From assembly GCA_036381275.1 (NCBI GenBank), contig DASVDC010000074.1, forward strand, positions 30,148 through 94,147: 64,000 bases of DNA, in the 5' to 3' direction. Numbering within the stretch: the first letter of the stretch is position 1; each line of letters opens with the position of its first letter. This DNA is from UBA7803 sp036381275 (GTDB lineage Bacteria; Pseudomonadota; Gammaproteobacteria; Pseudomonadales; Azotimanducaceae). The notes under the pieces are model-generated. The model ran no database searches. It saw only the letters and a program-made list of their open reading frames with translations, and was not told the origin of the DNA. The position numbers were made by a program, and so were the translations under genes. Shown piece by piece: positions 34,367 through 41,851 of this stretch.

Positions 34367-35374
34367 TCATAGCGACACGGCTCCCACCGCTGCGAGCAGC
34401 TGGGGCAGCGCGGCGTTGAAGCGCTCGGGGGCTTCGAACGGGATGTTGTGGGCGGTATCGAACCACATCAGCCGCTTCGCCGGGGCCGACAGCTGCTCGA
34501 ACCAGGCGGCCGCGAGGCGCGCGTCCACCTGCCGGTCGTAGCGGCCGAGCATGAACACCACCGGCACCTCGAGCGCGGACACCCGCTCGCGCAGATCGAG
34601 CGCCAGGAGCTCGTCGTTCATGGCCTCGAGGGAGACGTTGTTGGCCCTGATCATCCGCGGCAGCTCCCAGGGCATCACGTAGCCCCGGAAGAAACCGCGC
34701 AGCAGCAGAGCGAAGCGGTTCGGGGGATCGCGCCAGTAGCCGCCGTAGCGGTTCACGAAGCCCTGAATCGCGAGCTCACGCTCCGCGGTGAACGGCGGCG
34801 GGCCGATCGATTCGATCTCGCGGAGCGCTCCCTCGTCGCCCCGTTCCTGCGCCTCGGTCTGCACGAAGCGGTACTGGGCACGCTGCCGGTCCAGCTCGGA
34901 GGTGAACTGCCCGACGCCGACGAACGCGGCGACGTTCGCGGGATGCGCCTCGGCGTACAGCAGCCCGAGCGCGCTGCCCCAGGAGTGGCCGACCAGAATC
35001 ACCCGGCGCCGGTCGAACTCGTCGAGCAGATGTCGGACCACCGCGTCGAGGTCCTCGAGGTGGCGGGCGATCGTGAGCCGCGCGGGATTCGCGTCGGGAT
35101 CGTACGAGCGCCCGGTGCCCCGCTGGTCGAAGTAGACGACCAGGAAGTGCCGCTCGAGCGGCGCGTTGTACAGCCGGAACAGCGGCCGCTCGGCGCCGCC
35201 GGGGCCGCCGTGCAGCCAGACGAGGAGCGGCGCCGCCGCGTCCTCGCCGCGGGTCACCATGTAGAGCCGTGCATCGGCGACCGGCAGGTATTCGTCGCGA
35301 TCCACCGCGCGCTCGCCGGAGAGCGCCGCACAGCCGGCGAGCAGGCCCGCCAGTAATGCCGCGATCACCCGCAT
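34367..35374 (-). CDS. alpha/beta-hydrolase lipoprotein (S33 peptidase-like)
   Basis: 335 residues. The lipobox LLAGCAAL near residue 15 predicts a lipoprotein. The hydrolase fold shows the oxyanion motif HGGPGG, FDQRGTGRS, nucleophile elbow GHSWGS, the acid in MLGRYDRQVD and His in TAHNIPFE. HGGPG plus this cap arrangement is typical of proline iminopeptidase-like S33 enzymes. It is the last gene of the arsRC-VOC operon, with a 4-bp gap, although a role in arsenic response is not evident. Confidence 0.87.
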   Translation of the reverse strand: MRVIAALLAGLLAGCAALSGERAVDRDEYLPVADARLYMVTRGEDAAAPLLVWLHGGPGGAERPLFRLYNAPLERHFLVVYFDQRGTGRSYDPDANPARLTIARHLEDLDAVVRHLLDEFDRRRVILVGHSWGSALGLLYAEAHPANVAAFVGVGQFTSELDRQRAQYRFVQTEAQERGDEGALREIESIGPPPFTAERELAIQGFVNRYGGYWRDPPNRFALLLRGFFRGYVMPWELPRMIRANNVSLEAMNDELLALDLRERVSALEVPVVFMLGRYDRQVDARLAAAWFEQLSAPAKRLMWFDTAHNIPFEAPERFNAALPQLLAAVGAVSL

Positions 35375-35378
35375 CCCG

Positions 35379-35777
35379 TCAGCCCGGCGCCGCCGCGGCC
35401 GGCTGGAACAGCTCGACGGGGTTGCCCGACGGATCGTCGAGCAGGATCTGCGAGCCGCCCGGACCGACCACGATGTCGTTGCGGAACCGCACGCCCGCGT
35501 CCCGCAGGCGCGCGACCTCCCGTTCGATGTCGTCTACCACGAAGTGAAGGCGGTTCCAGCCGCCGGGCTCGGGACGGCGGCCGTCCGGCATCGGCCGGGC
35601 TGCCGAGCTGCCGGGTCCGGCGAGCAGCAGCCGCAGGCGGCCGCGGGTGACCGCGGCGAACGCCGGCGCGGCGTTGAGCTGGGGCTCGAAACCGAAATGG
35701 GTGGTATAGAAGGCGACGGCTGCTGCCACGTCGTCGACCATGTAGCGAACGCTGACCATGTCGTCGTTGCTGTTCAT
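35379..35777 (-). CDS. VOC (glyoxalase-like) family protein
   Basis: 132 residues forming one VOC unit of two beta-alpha-beta-beta-beta modules (VSVRYMVDDVAAAVAFYTTHFGF ... HFVVDDIEREVARLRDAGVRF ... LLDDPSGNPVELFQPA). The Glu in GNPVELFQ is a usual metal ligand. There is no Cys pair like that of the ArsI C-As lyase, so it is probably not ArsI despite its neighbour. ATG 35777 has AGGAGA upstream and overlaps the arsRC stop by 4 bp. Confidence 0.82.
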   Translation of the reverse strand: MNSNDDMVSVRYMVDDVAAAVAFYTTHFGFEPQLNAAPAFAAVTRGRLRLLLAGPGSSAARPMPDGRRPEPGGWNRLHFVVDDIEREVARLRDAGVRFRNDIVVGPGGSQILLDDPSGNPVELFQPAAAAPG

Positions 35778-36577
35778 CCGGTCTTCTCCTTCGTCTCGCT
35801 CTCGATGCGCGCCAGCAGGAACTCGACGCGCGACGCGATCTCCCGCGCGGTTCGCACGAAGGCGGGATAGCTCTCCTCGTCCGTGACCCCCGCGGCGCTC
35901 GGATCGGGGATGCTCCAGTGGATCGTCTCGGGGTGACCCGGGAACTCGGGACACACCTCGCGCACCCGGTCGCAGAGGCTGACCACGTGGTCGAAGCGGC
36001 GGCGCACGAACTCGCCGAGGTGCTTGGTCCGTCGACCGCGGATGTCGATGCCCCACTCGGCCATCGCGCGCACCGCGTTCGGGTGCAGCGCCTTGGGCCG
36101 ACTGCCTGCGCTGTATGCCTCCACGCGCCCTTCCGACAGGTGCTCCATGAACGCCTCGGCCATCTGCGAGCGGGCGCTGTTGCCGGTGCAGAGGAACAGC
36201 ACCCGCCATCGGCGCTGCCGCGTGCTTCGGCCCCGGGTCTCGACCGGACCGGGCGCCCGCCCGAGGCGCGGGTGCAGCGCCGCGCCGACCTGCTGCAGAC
36301 GCTCGCCGCAGGCCGTCAGGTCCACCCGATAGTAGGCGTCGCGGCGATCGGCCGCGCTGCGCCGCATCTGCACCAGGCCGGCGTCGCGGAGGCGCCCCAG
36401 GTGGTAGGAGATCAGGTTCTGCGGCTGACCCGACGCCCCCGCCAGCTCGCGGACCTGACGGTCGCTGCGTGCCAGCTCGCGCAGGAGCTGCCAGCGCAGC
36501 GGATGCGCGACGAGCCGGAGGAACTCGGGTGTCGATTCGGCCTGGCTGGGGGAGGTGGTCGTCGTCACGGCGACCAC
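35774..36577 (-). CDS. ArsR-type repressor fused to arsenate reductase
   Basis: 267 residues. The first ~105 are an ArsR winged helix (LVAHPLRWQLLRELARSDRQVRELAGASGQPQNLISYHLGRLRDAGLV). Residues ~123-255 are a low-molecular-weight phosphatase-fold arsenate reductase with catalytic loop CTGNSARS (Cys130) and the Cys pair of SLCDRVREVC, seven apart as in thioredoxin-coupled ArsC, plus the acid in IPDPS. One polypeptide could therefore sense and reduce arsenate. GTG 36577 lies 6 bp from a strong palindromic operator. No arsenite efflux gene is in the operon. Confidence 0.88.
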   Translation of the reverse strand: MVAVTTTTSPSQAESTPEFLRLVAHPLRWQLLRELARSDRQVRELAGASGQPQNLISYHLGRLRDAGLVQMRRSAADRRDAYYRVDLTACGERLQQVGAALHPRLGRAPGPVETRGRSTRQRRWRVLFLCTGNSARSQMAEAFMEHLSEGRVEAYSAGSRPKALHPNAVRAMAEWGIDIRGRRTKHLGEFVRRRFDHVVSLCDRVREVCPEFPGHPETIHWSIPDPSAAGVTDEESYPAFVRTAREIASRVEFLLARIESETKEKTG

Positions 36578-36582
36578 AATAC

Positions 36583-36616
36583 ATCAAGACGGGTTGATTG
36601 ATCAACCGGATTTGAT
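36583..36616. promoter_or_regulatory. nested palindromic operator of the arsRC operon
   Basis: Inner arms GGTTGAT and ATCAACC with a 2-bp centre (36592-36607), and outer arms ATCAA (36583) and TTGAT (36612), each spaced 4 bp from the inner arm. The symmetry is exact at all 12 arm positions. It sits immediately upstream of the repressor gene, as expected for ArsR autoregulation. Confidence 0.75.
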
Positions 36617-36668
36617 CAATTTGCGGCGAAGCGAGCGCCTGACGCGGGCGATGGGCGTCGCCGATACG

Positions 36669-37637
36669 CTAGAGCTCGACGGTGAACGACAGCGTCACCA
36701 TCGTGTTCTCGTAGTCCTCTTCGCTGATCTCGTTCTGGATGTCGCTGGTCCACAGGTAGATGGCCGACAGCCGGGTGCTGAGCCGCTCGGAGAACCGCTG
36801 GTCTATTCCGACCTCCACCACGTGCTGATCGGCGTCGGCGCGCCAGACCCTGAAGACGCCCGGCGTTCCGTCGTCGTTCGTGAAGCCTTCCAGCGCGAGG
36901 TCGTCCACCACGGCGACGTTCGGCACCGCGGGACGGCCGGTCACCGCCACGTCGCCGTTCCAGAACGTGTACTCGGCGAACACGTTGGTCGCCTCGGCCG
37001 GCGTCAGGTCGGCGTGCAGGAAAACGCCGTGCCGCTCGAGGTCGAAGACTTCGCCGGTCTGCCAGTTGAACTGAGGCGCGCAGCCGGCCGTCACGCATTC
37101 GGGGTCGTCGTCTTCCTGCCAGCGCTGGTGGTACCGGTAGCCGCCGTGAATGCCGAAGCGGGGAGTGAAGCGTTTGCCGAGCGCGAGCTCGATGTCGATC
37201 CAGTCGCCGTCGCGCGGGTCGCTGTCGTCGAAGCGGATCAGCGTGTACGCCGCGCGGGCCGAATACCAGGGCGCCGCGAAATCGGGGCCGAACGCCCCGG
37301 ACAGCTCGGCCGCGGCGGTGACGCCGTAGTTGGACAGATCCTCGACGTCGCTGACCCATTCGTAGAACGGTGTCAGCGACGCCGCGATCTCGAGGTCGCG
37401 GGTCTCGACCAGGCGGTAGCCGAGAGCGAGATCCAGGTGCGTCGTCGCGACGTCGATCTTGTCCGGTTCCTCGGCGGTCAGCGCGATGTTGTCCTGCCAG
37501 CCGACGGCGAAGCTGGCGGCAACGTCGACGCGCGATGCGGACGAGGCGCCGGCATCCCGGCCGAAGGCCGGAGCCGCCGTCAGCGCCAACGTGCAGGATA
37601 CCGTTCCGAGCAAGCAGGTCGTTGCCGGTCTCGTCAT
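36669..37637 (-). CDS. putative outer-membrane beta-barrel protein
   Basis: 322 residues: signal peptide (cut near APAFG), then alternating amphipathic strands with aromatic girdles, e.g. LDLALGYRLVETRDLEIAASLTPFYEWV and HGVFLHADLTPAEATNVFAEYTFW, ending in VTLSFTVEL. This is a barrel pattern without a recognised family. A Cys pair occurs in the loop ECVTAGCAP. It is the last gene of the operon that starts with the kinase remnant. ATG 37637 follows GAGGACGGGG. Confidence 0.72.
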   Translation of the reverse strand: MTRPATTCLLGTVSCTLALTAAPAFGRDAGASSASRVDVAASFAVGWQDNIALTAEEPDKIDVATTHLDLALGYRLVETRDLEIAASLTPFYEWVSDVEDLSNYGVTAAAELSGAFGPDFAAPWYSARAAYTLIRFDDSDPRDGDWIDIELALGKRFTPRFGIHGGYRYHQRWQEDDDPECVTAGCAPQFNWQTGEVFDLERHGVFLHADLTPAEATNVFAEYTFWNGDVAVTGRPAVPNVAVVDDLALEGFTNDDGTPGVFRVWRADADQHVVEVGIDQRFSERLSTRLSAIYLWTSDIQNEISEEDYENTMVTLSFTVEL

Positions 37638-37674
37638 GATCCCCGTCCTCCCATGCCTCTCTGGTTTCGGTCTC

Positions 37675-38952
37675 TCAATGCGTGGATCCGTCGGCCGCAG
37701 GAGCATTCCGGAATCGGAGCGGCCTCGCCGTGGAGCCTGCTGCGGCCAGCGCGGGCTCGGCGCCGGCTTCCGGCGGTGAGCTCGGCTCGGCCGCCTCGGC
37801 GGCTTCGGTGAGCGCCTGCTCGGCTTCGGCACGCCGCTGTTCGGCCGCCTCGACGGCCGCGACGTGAGCGAGGATCCGCTGCTCGTCGGGCTCCCCGGGC
37901 AGGATGCTCTGCCGGCAGACGTCGATGTCCTGCGTCGCGAAACAGAGCCGCTCCAGCCGCTCCCGGCGCTGCTCGCGCAGCGCCAGCAGACGCCGGCTCG
38001 CTTCCTCGTCGGCCGGGTTCAGCGCCAGCGTGCGGCGGTAGGCGAGGATCGCCGGATCGACCTCGCCGACGGCAGCGAGCGCCGCAGCGCGGGCCGCGGC
38101 CAGCTCCGGGTCGTCCGGCCGGGTCTCGAGTGCGTCGTCGACCAGCGGCAGCAGCCCACGCGCCAGATCGGAATCGTCAGGAGCGAGCGACTGGGCGGTG
38201 AGCAGCGCCTGCAGCGCTGCATCGCGGCGCCCCTGATGCTGCAGCAGCTCGGCGCGCCGTCGCTGCAGGCGCAGCTCGTCGGGTTCTCCCGCGAGCGTCG
38301 CGGCGTTGCAGGCGTCGAGATCCTGCGAAGCGAGGCAAGCGTCCGCCAGCTCGAGCCGCGCGGCTTCGGCTTCGTCGAGAAGCCGCCGTGCCTCGTCGCT
38401 GTCGGGCAGCAGGGCAACCGCACGCCGCAGATTCTGCAGCGCCTGAGCCGGCTGGCCCCGGCGCTGGTATTTCGCGCCGAGTGCCTGATACAGCGCGCCG
38501 TCCTCGCCGAACGACAGCAACGCCTCGTTGCAGGCCTGAATGCTCTCGTCGCTCGCGCTCGGTCCGAGGCAGTACTGACGCTTGAACGCCTGGTCACGGC
38601 GACGGTCGGCGCGCAGATCCGGGGCGTCCTTCTCGGCCAGCTCCTCCACGTTCGACAGCGCGATCTGCAGCACCGAGCAGGCGTAGCTGCGTCCCGCGCA
38701 GCCGTCGAGGCCCTGGCGCAACACGACCATCGCGTCGAGCAGGCTGCCCTGCTCGACCAGCGCGTCGCAGAGGGCGATGCGCGCCGGCACGTCGTAAGGA
38801 TCCTGTTCCAGCACCGCCTCGCAGCGCTCCGTGCTGCCGCACTCGGCGGCGGCATAGCCCGGCGCACACACGGGTCCGGGTTCGGCGGCGACCGCCCCGG
38901 CGGAGGCGATCAGGCCGAGGCAGGCGGCGGCAATGGCGGATCGGCGATTCAT
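37675..38952 (-). CDS. exported tetratricopeptide-repeat protein
   Basis: 425 residues with a signal peptide (ends AVAAE) and several degenerate TPR units (around YDVPARIALCDALVEQG, LYQALGAKYQRRGQPAQALQNLRRAVALLPDSDEARRLL, AALAAVGEVDPAILAYRRTLALNPADEEASRRLLAL), followed by a Glu/Ala-rich tail. Four-Cys motifs such as CLASQDLDACNAA recur three times. Probably a periplasmic scaffold. Its ATG overlaps nothing upstream except the stop of the lipoprotein gene (ATGA at 38949-38952), so the two are coupled. Confidence 0.8.
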   Translation of the reverse strand: MNRRSAIAAACLGLIASAGAVAAEPGPVCAPGYAAAECGSTERCEAVLEQDPYDVPARIALCDALVEQGSLLDAMVVLRQGLDGCAGRSYACSVLQIALSNVEELAEKDAPDLRADRRRDQAFKRQYCLGPSASDESIQACNEALLSFGEDGALYQALGAKYQRRGQPAQALQNLRRAVALLPDSDEARRLLDEAEAARLELADACLASQDLDACNAATLAGEPDELRLQRRRAELLQHQGRRDAALQALLTAQSLAPDDSDLARGLLPLVDDALETRPDDPELAAARAAALAAVGEVDPAILAYRRTLALNPADEEASRRLLALREQRRERLERLCFATQDIDVCRQSILPGEPDEQRILAHVAAVEAAEQRRAEAEQALTEAAEAAEPSSPPEAGAEPALAAAGSTARPLRFRNAPAADGSTH

Positions 38953-39674
38953 TGATAGGCGTCCGTGCCCCGGCTGCGAGAGCGCGCGAAGATCCACTCG
39001 CCGCTCGGCAGCCGGATCAGGTTGAACAGATACCACCGGTCGACGGTCACGTACGCGGGGTCCTCCCGCCCGATCAGCGCGTCGAGGTCGCCTCGAATCT
39101 GCCGTACGCCGTACTCGGCGGGGTCGCTGCCGATCGTGCCGTCACCGTCGACGTCCTCACCGTGCAGGTTCGCGCGGGCGAGGCTGTGCACCTCCTCGGC
39201 GAGCGCGCGGGCTTCCTCCTCGGACGTGGCCGCGGCGACGTCGCGGGCGTAGCTCTCGATCAGCGTGCCGCGGGTCAGCACGCCTTCGATGCCCTGCGCG
39301 AACTGGCGCTGCCCGGCCCGGACGTTCTCGCTGGCATCCTCGGACAGCGCCGCGTACTCGATGTGGCTGGCCGCTTCCTGCACGGCACCGACGAGCGGGT
39401 ACGGCCGCAGCCGATTGGTGACCTGATCGACTTCCGCCACGCGGCGCTTGAGCCCGTCGAGCGAGGTTTCCGCCAGCGCCGCTTCGGCGCTCGCGAGCGC
39501 CGCCTGCGCCTGCTCCTCGGCGAGCGTCATGTAGCCGACCTGATCCGGCGTATCGTGAGCGGCCGTGATCGCGTGGCCGAGGTGCACGTGCGCGATGGTC
39601 GGCGGGCGGTGTGCGCAGCCGCCCGCGAGGCCGACCGGCACGGCCAGAACCGCCAGCAGCACGAAACCCCTCAT
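38949..39674 (-). CDS. predicted lipoprotein of unknown function
   Basis: 241 residues with lipobox VGLAGGCAH (Cys20). The rest is mainly alpha-helical and Glu/Ala-rich, with an EF-hand-like loop DVDGDGTIGSD and a C-terminal beta segment (VDRWYLFNLIRLPSGEWIFARS). No family recognised. It is tightly coupled to the FGE-like gene upstream (ATGG/TGA overlap at 39671-39674) and to the TPR gene downstream, so it is likely part of one envelope complex. Confidence 0.7.
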   Translation of the reverse strand: MRGFVLLAVLAVPVGLAGGCAHRPPTIAHVHLGHAITAAHDTPDQVGYMTLAEEQAQAALASAEAALAETSLDGLKRRVAEVDQVTNRLRPYPLVGAVQEAASHIEYAALSEDASENVRAGQRQFAQGIEGVLTRGTLIESYARDVAAATSEEEARALAEEVHSLARANLHGEDVDGDGTIGSDPAEYGVRQIRGDLDALIGREDPAYVTVDRWYLFNLIRLPSGEWIFARSRSRGTDAYQ

Positions 39675-40783
39675 GGCTCGATCTCCCTGACGACGCGAAA
39701 GCCGAACGTGTTGCTGCGGTAGCTCGCGTCGAAGCGGTTGCGGAACGTGATGCGCAGCTCGGCGGGCGCGGTGAACCACGAGCCGCCGCGCAGAACACGC
39801 TTGTTGCAGTCACCGGTCTCGCGGGCGCTGCCGTCCGCGGGCGCGTTGCGGTAGCTCGGGTTCCAGCAATCCTGGGTCCACTCGAAGAGGTTGCCGCGCA
39901 TGCCGTAGAGGCCGAACGCGTTGGCCTCGCCGAAGCTCCCCGGAGCGGTCTCGGCGAAACCGTCGGTGCACGCGAACGCATCGAGCCCCGGGTAGCGAGT
40001 GAGCGCCGCTGCGTCAGCCACGTTCGCGTAGCGGCAGGCGCTCTCCGGCGCGGCGCCGAGGTCGAGCCCGGTTCCCGCGGCGCGCGCCGCATACTCCCAC
40101 TCCGCCTCGCTCGGCAGCCGGTAGGTCCGGCCGGTACGGCGACTCAGCCAGGCGAGATAAGCCTGCGCATCGAGCCAGGAGACGCAGGTGACCGGATGTT
40201 CGGCCGTCTGCTGATAATCGGGCGCCTGCCAGGATCGCTCGGGGTCTGCCTGCCATTGGGACGAGGCAGTGCGACAGCCGGTGAGCGGACTGCCGGAGTC
40301 TTCGACGTAGGCGGCGAACTCCGCGCGGGTGACCTCGGTGACGCCGAGCGCGAACGGCTGGGCGATGGTGATCGTGAGCGGCGGCGACTCGAACACCTGC
40401 TCCGCGCCTTCCGGCTCGTCACCGATCACCGAGGTGCCCGCCGGCACGACGACGAGCTGCGGGCAACTCGGGCAATCGCGCAGCAGGCTGCCCGGCTCCG
40501 GCAGTGCCGCGCGCTCGACCTGCGGCTCCTCGCGGGCGGGCGCGCTCGCCGGATCGCCGGCCGGAACCATCAGCGCCGGGCCGACGCGCATCCACCAGAT
40601 CGCCCCGAGCACCAGCACCGCGGCGGCCGCGCCGGCCCAGACGAACGGCGTCCAGCGCACCGGCGGCGGATTCAATTCGTCGAGAAAGGCTCGTACCGTC
40701 GGCGTGCGATCCTCGCGCCGGAACGCGAGCGCCTGACGCAGCGCGCGCCACTGCCGGTTCGTCAGATCCTTCGGCCGCCGCAC
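39671..40783 (-). pseudogene. SUMF1/FGE-like C-terminal part of a split kinase fusion
   Basis: Open frame of up to 370 residues. It begins with RRPKDLTNRQWRALRQALAFRREDRTPTVRAFLDEL, the tail expected at the end of a Ser/Thr kinase domain. Then come a membrane helix (~45-65) and a formylglycine-generating-enzyme-like (SUMF1/PvdO) domain (~105-370: EVTRAEFAAYVEDSG, RLPSEAEWEYAARAAG, RGNLFEWTQDCW, RVLRGGSWF, FRNRFDASYRSNTFGFRVVRE). The in-frame GTG 40783 is not a convincing start. It is the 3' half of the gene beginning at 41607, split by a frameshifting deletion near 40.81-40.84 kb. Confidence 0.72.
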
Positions 40784-40785
40784 TT

Positions 40786-41607
40786 TCAGATTCGCGTCGC
40801 GCGCGGTCGTGGCGGTCGCACGGCCGAACGGTGGCCGTGGGGGTGGATCAGCGCTTCGCCCATCTGCCTGACGTACTTCAGGGCCCGAGCGGTCGGCAGG
40901 CCCCGCTGGCCCATCTGCTTCAGCCGGACCGAAAGCGGCACGCCGTGCAGGTACTCCATCGTCATGTAGACGATGTCGCCGTCCTGATGGAAGTCGTGGA
41001 CGCGGACGATGCTCGGATGGTTCAACGTCTGGGACTTCTGCGCTTCCCGCTGCAGCGCGATGAACGCCTCGCGCTCGCTCGGGCCGGCCACGTCGAGGAC
41101 CTTGAGCGCCACGTACGGATTGCGCGACTGAGCCTTCTCGCGAAGTCGGTCGATCGCGCGGAACACCAGGCTCATACCGCCTTCGCCGATCAGCTCTTCG
41201 AGGTAGAACCGGCCGTTCAGCGTGTCCCCGACCTTCGCGACCGGTTCGCCGAAGCCCCGGTTCGAGCTCGAGGAGTAGAGGCGGGTGGCGTCGGGGGAGT
41301 CCGGGTCGCCGGCGGGCATCCGCCGCTCGCCGGTTCCCGCGAAGCCGGTCGCGAGACGGGTCGCGTCCACGTGCTCGCGGCTGCCGGTGGCGAGCACCCG
41401 GGCGGCTTCCTGGACGCGTTCACGCAGCCGGCGCACCAGCGTTTCCGGCAGCGGCCGGCGGGTGTGATGCTCGTCGATGACGGTGAGCAGCGTGTCGGGA
41501 TCGCAGTCCGACTCGGCCAGGATCGAATCAAGGCAGGCCATCACGGCGGTTTCGGAAGCGGCACCGTCGTGGAACCGTCGCAACGCCTCGGCGAGGTCGG
41601 CTGCCAT
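40786..41607 (-). pseudogene. Ser/Thr kinase N-lobe fragment (5' part of the split fusion)
   Basis: 273-residue frame. Residues 135-257 are a kinase N-lobe: Gly loop IGEGGMSLVF (140-149), Lys169 in YVALKV, Glu188 in QREAQKSQTLNHPSIV, hinge MEYLHG. Sequence fails after GEALIHPHGH; the expected HxDLKxxN catalytic loop, DFG and APE are absent and the frame ends in Arg/Pro-rich sequence at 40786. The C-lobe tail resumes in another frame within 30 bp. Active kinase is therefore not encoded. Intact homologues are bifunctional kinase/FGE-family proteins. An assembly error could look the same. Confidence 0.75.
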
Positions 41608-41686
41608 CGTCCCTGATGTCGAGGGTTTCCGGTGGATGATACGACTCGGGCGGGGAAAAAACGATTGTGGGCCGGGCGGCATACCG

Positions 41687-41716
41687 TTGACTTGCCTTCG
41701 ATCCGCTCGCTAATCT
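41687..41716 (+). promoter_or_regulatory. candidate promoter of the TonB-dependent receptor gene
   Basis: TTGACT (41687-41692), an 18-nt spacer and TAATCT (41711-41716), in the divergent spacer between the kinase remnant and the receptor gene, about 135 bp before its GTG. Consensus match only. Confidence 0.4.
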
Positions 41717-41851
41717 CGAATACGCCGGAGCGAGGCCTCGGCGACCTCGCTCCATATCGGTGCAGTTTTCGGGTGACTCGGGCTCCGCAGTGAGGCGGCC
41801 CGTTCAAGTCACGCTGTCACCTCGACGACAAATCCAGGGAAGGAGAATCTC

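Noticed and set aside
35379..35777. VOC protein as an ArsI C-As lyase
   Set aside because: It lacks the Cys pair needed for organoarsenical binding.
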